DNA from: Turicibacter sp.
Lineage (GTDB): Bacteria; Bacillota; Bacilli; MOL361; Turicibacteraceae
Length of the DNA stretch: 15,217 nt
NCBI GenBank assembly: GCA_030531025.1
Contig: JAUMTV010000042.1
Coordinates: 5,205-20,421, forward strand
Direction: 5' to 3'
Shown in pieces: positions 14,948 to 15,217 of the stretch (position 1 is the stretch's first letter; each line of letters starts with the position of its first letter). The notes under the pieces were generated by a model. That model was not told the DNA's origin. It ran no database searches and worked only from the letters and a program-made list of their open reading frames with translations. A program made the translations under genes and the position numbers.

Positions 14948-15217
14948 ATGAAAATATTAAATAAATTTAAAGGAATTTTAGTAGCTGTGATGGCTTTAGG
15001 AATATTCTTAACTTTAGGAACTAGCAATGTATATGCAACAGAAAGCGATATTGAAAGCGGAATTTATGAAGTTCAAAATGATGTTTATCATGAATCAGAA
15101 ACGGGAATGGCTATGTCAAGAAGCTATCTATTACCATCAATGAGTGTAGAGGTTACTAAAGAACATATAATTTATACTATTGGTTTTTCAGGTAGTGATT
15201 ATATGGAAAATTATAGA
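14948..15217 (+). CDS. Second secreted NEAT-domain protein (5' part only)
   Basis: Only the first 90 residues are in the window, and the frame is open to the end. A signal peptide (MKILNKFKG, hydrophobic core, cleavage near SNVYA) is followed by the start of a NEAT domain from about residue 36: GIYEVQNDVYHESETGMAMS, then YLLPSMSVEVT and IIYTIGFSGSDYMENYR. The HESETG and MA(R/S)R elements match domains 3 and 4 of the upstream protein, so this is a paralogue. Whether it is anchored by LPxTG, membrane-bound or released cannot be told here. AAGGAGA at 14934-14940 lies 7 nt before the ATG. With no real terminator in the 86-bp gap, it should be read from the same Fur-controlled promoter. Confidence 0.88.
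   Translation, partial: MKILNKFKGILVAVMALGIFLTLGTSNVYATESDIESGIYEVQNDVYHESETGMAMSRSYLLPSMSVEVTKEHIIYTIGFSGSDYMENYR

Overview
The window is very AT-rich, has strong Shine-Dalgarno sites, short intergenic gaps with intrinsic terminators, and Gram-positive surface proteins with an LPQTG sortase signal. This fits a low-GC Bacillota, most likely Clostridium sensu stricto. The species cannot be fixed from the sequence alone. Nothing here looks like a phage, IS element or CRISPR array.

Layout. (1) Positions 1-3911 hold housekeeping and small accessory genes: a 67-residue Cys-rich CWC-type protein with its own promoter and terminator; a reverse-strand 680-residue protein with a degenerate J-domain-like N-terminus and two copies of a helical/TPR unit; a HAD phosphatase/phosphoglucomutase-like enzyme; and a 68-residue HMA-fold protein that has lost both metal-binding cysteines, followed by a possible broken micro-ORF and a strong terminator. 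(2) Positions 3912-7337 are a probable sugar or sugar-acid catabolic unit: a YhcH/YjgK/YiaL (NanQ-like) protein, a Gfo/Idh/MocA dehydrogenase and an ion-transporter-type permease, ending in a terminator. The 5' region and the gap before the permease carry several dyads and repeats that look regulatory. (3) Positions 7338-10426 form a second unit: a stand-alone HyuA-type hydantoinase/oxoprolinase-family ATPase with altered motif residues, overlapping by 11 bp a gene for an HExxH metallopeptidase-like protein. A convergent LysR regulator shares a bidirectional hairpin with it. (4) Positions 11318-11891 have no intact gene, only an apparent membrane-protein remnant with an in-frame TGA, then a bidirectional terminator. 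(5) Positions 11892-15217 are a heme/iron surface locus: an AraC-type regulator, a divergent promoter with a near-consensus Fur box, a four-NEAT-domain wall-anchored protein, and the start of a second secreted NEAT protein cut by the window edge.

Working together: the NEAT proteins are probably iron-repressed hemoprotein or heme scavengers, possibly tuned by the AraC regulator. Regions 2 and 3 may be one metabolic locus (import, anomer handling, oxidation, ATP-driven chemistry on a cyclic amide or acid) controlled by the LysR protein. That link is inferred from gene order only, and the substrate is unknown. It is the best candidate for an undescribed pathway in the window.
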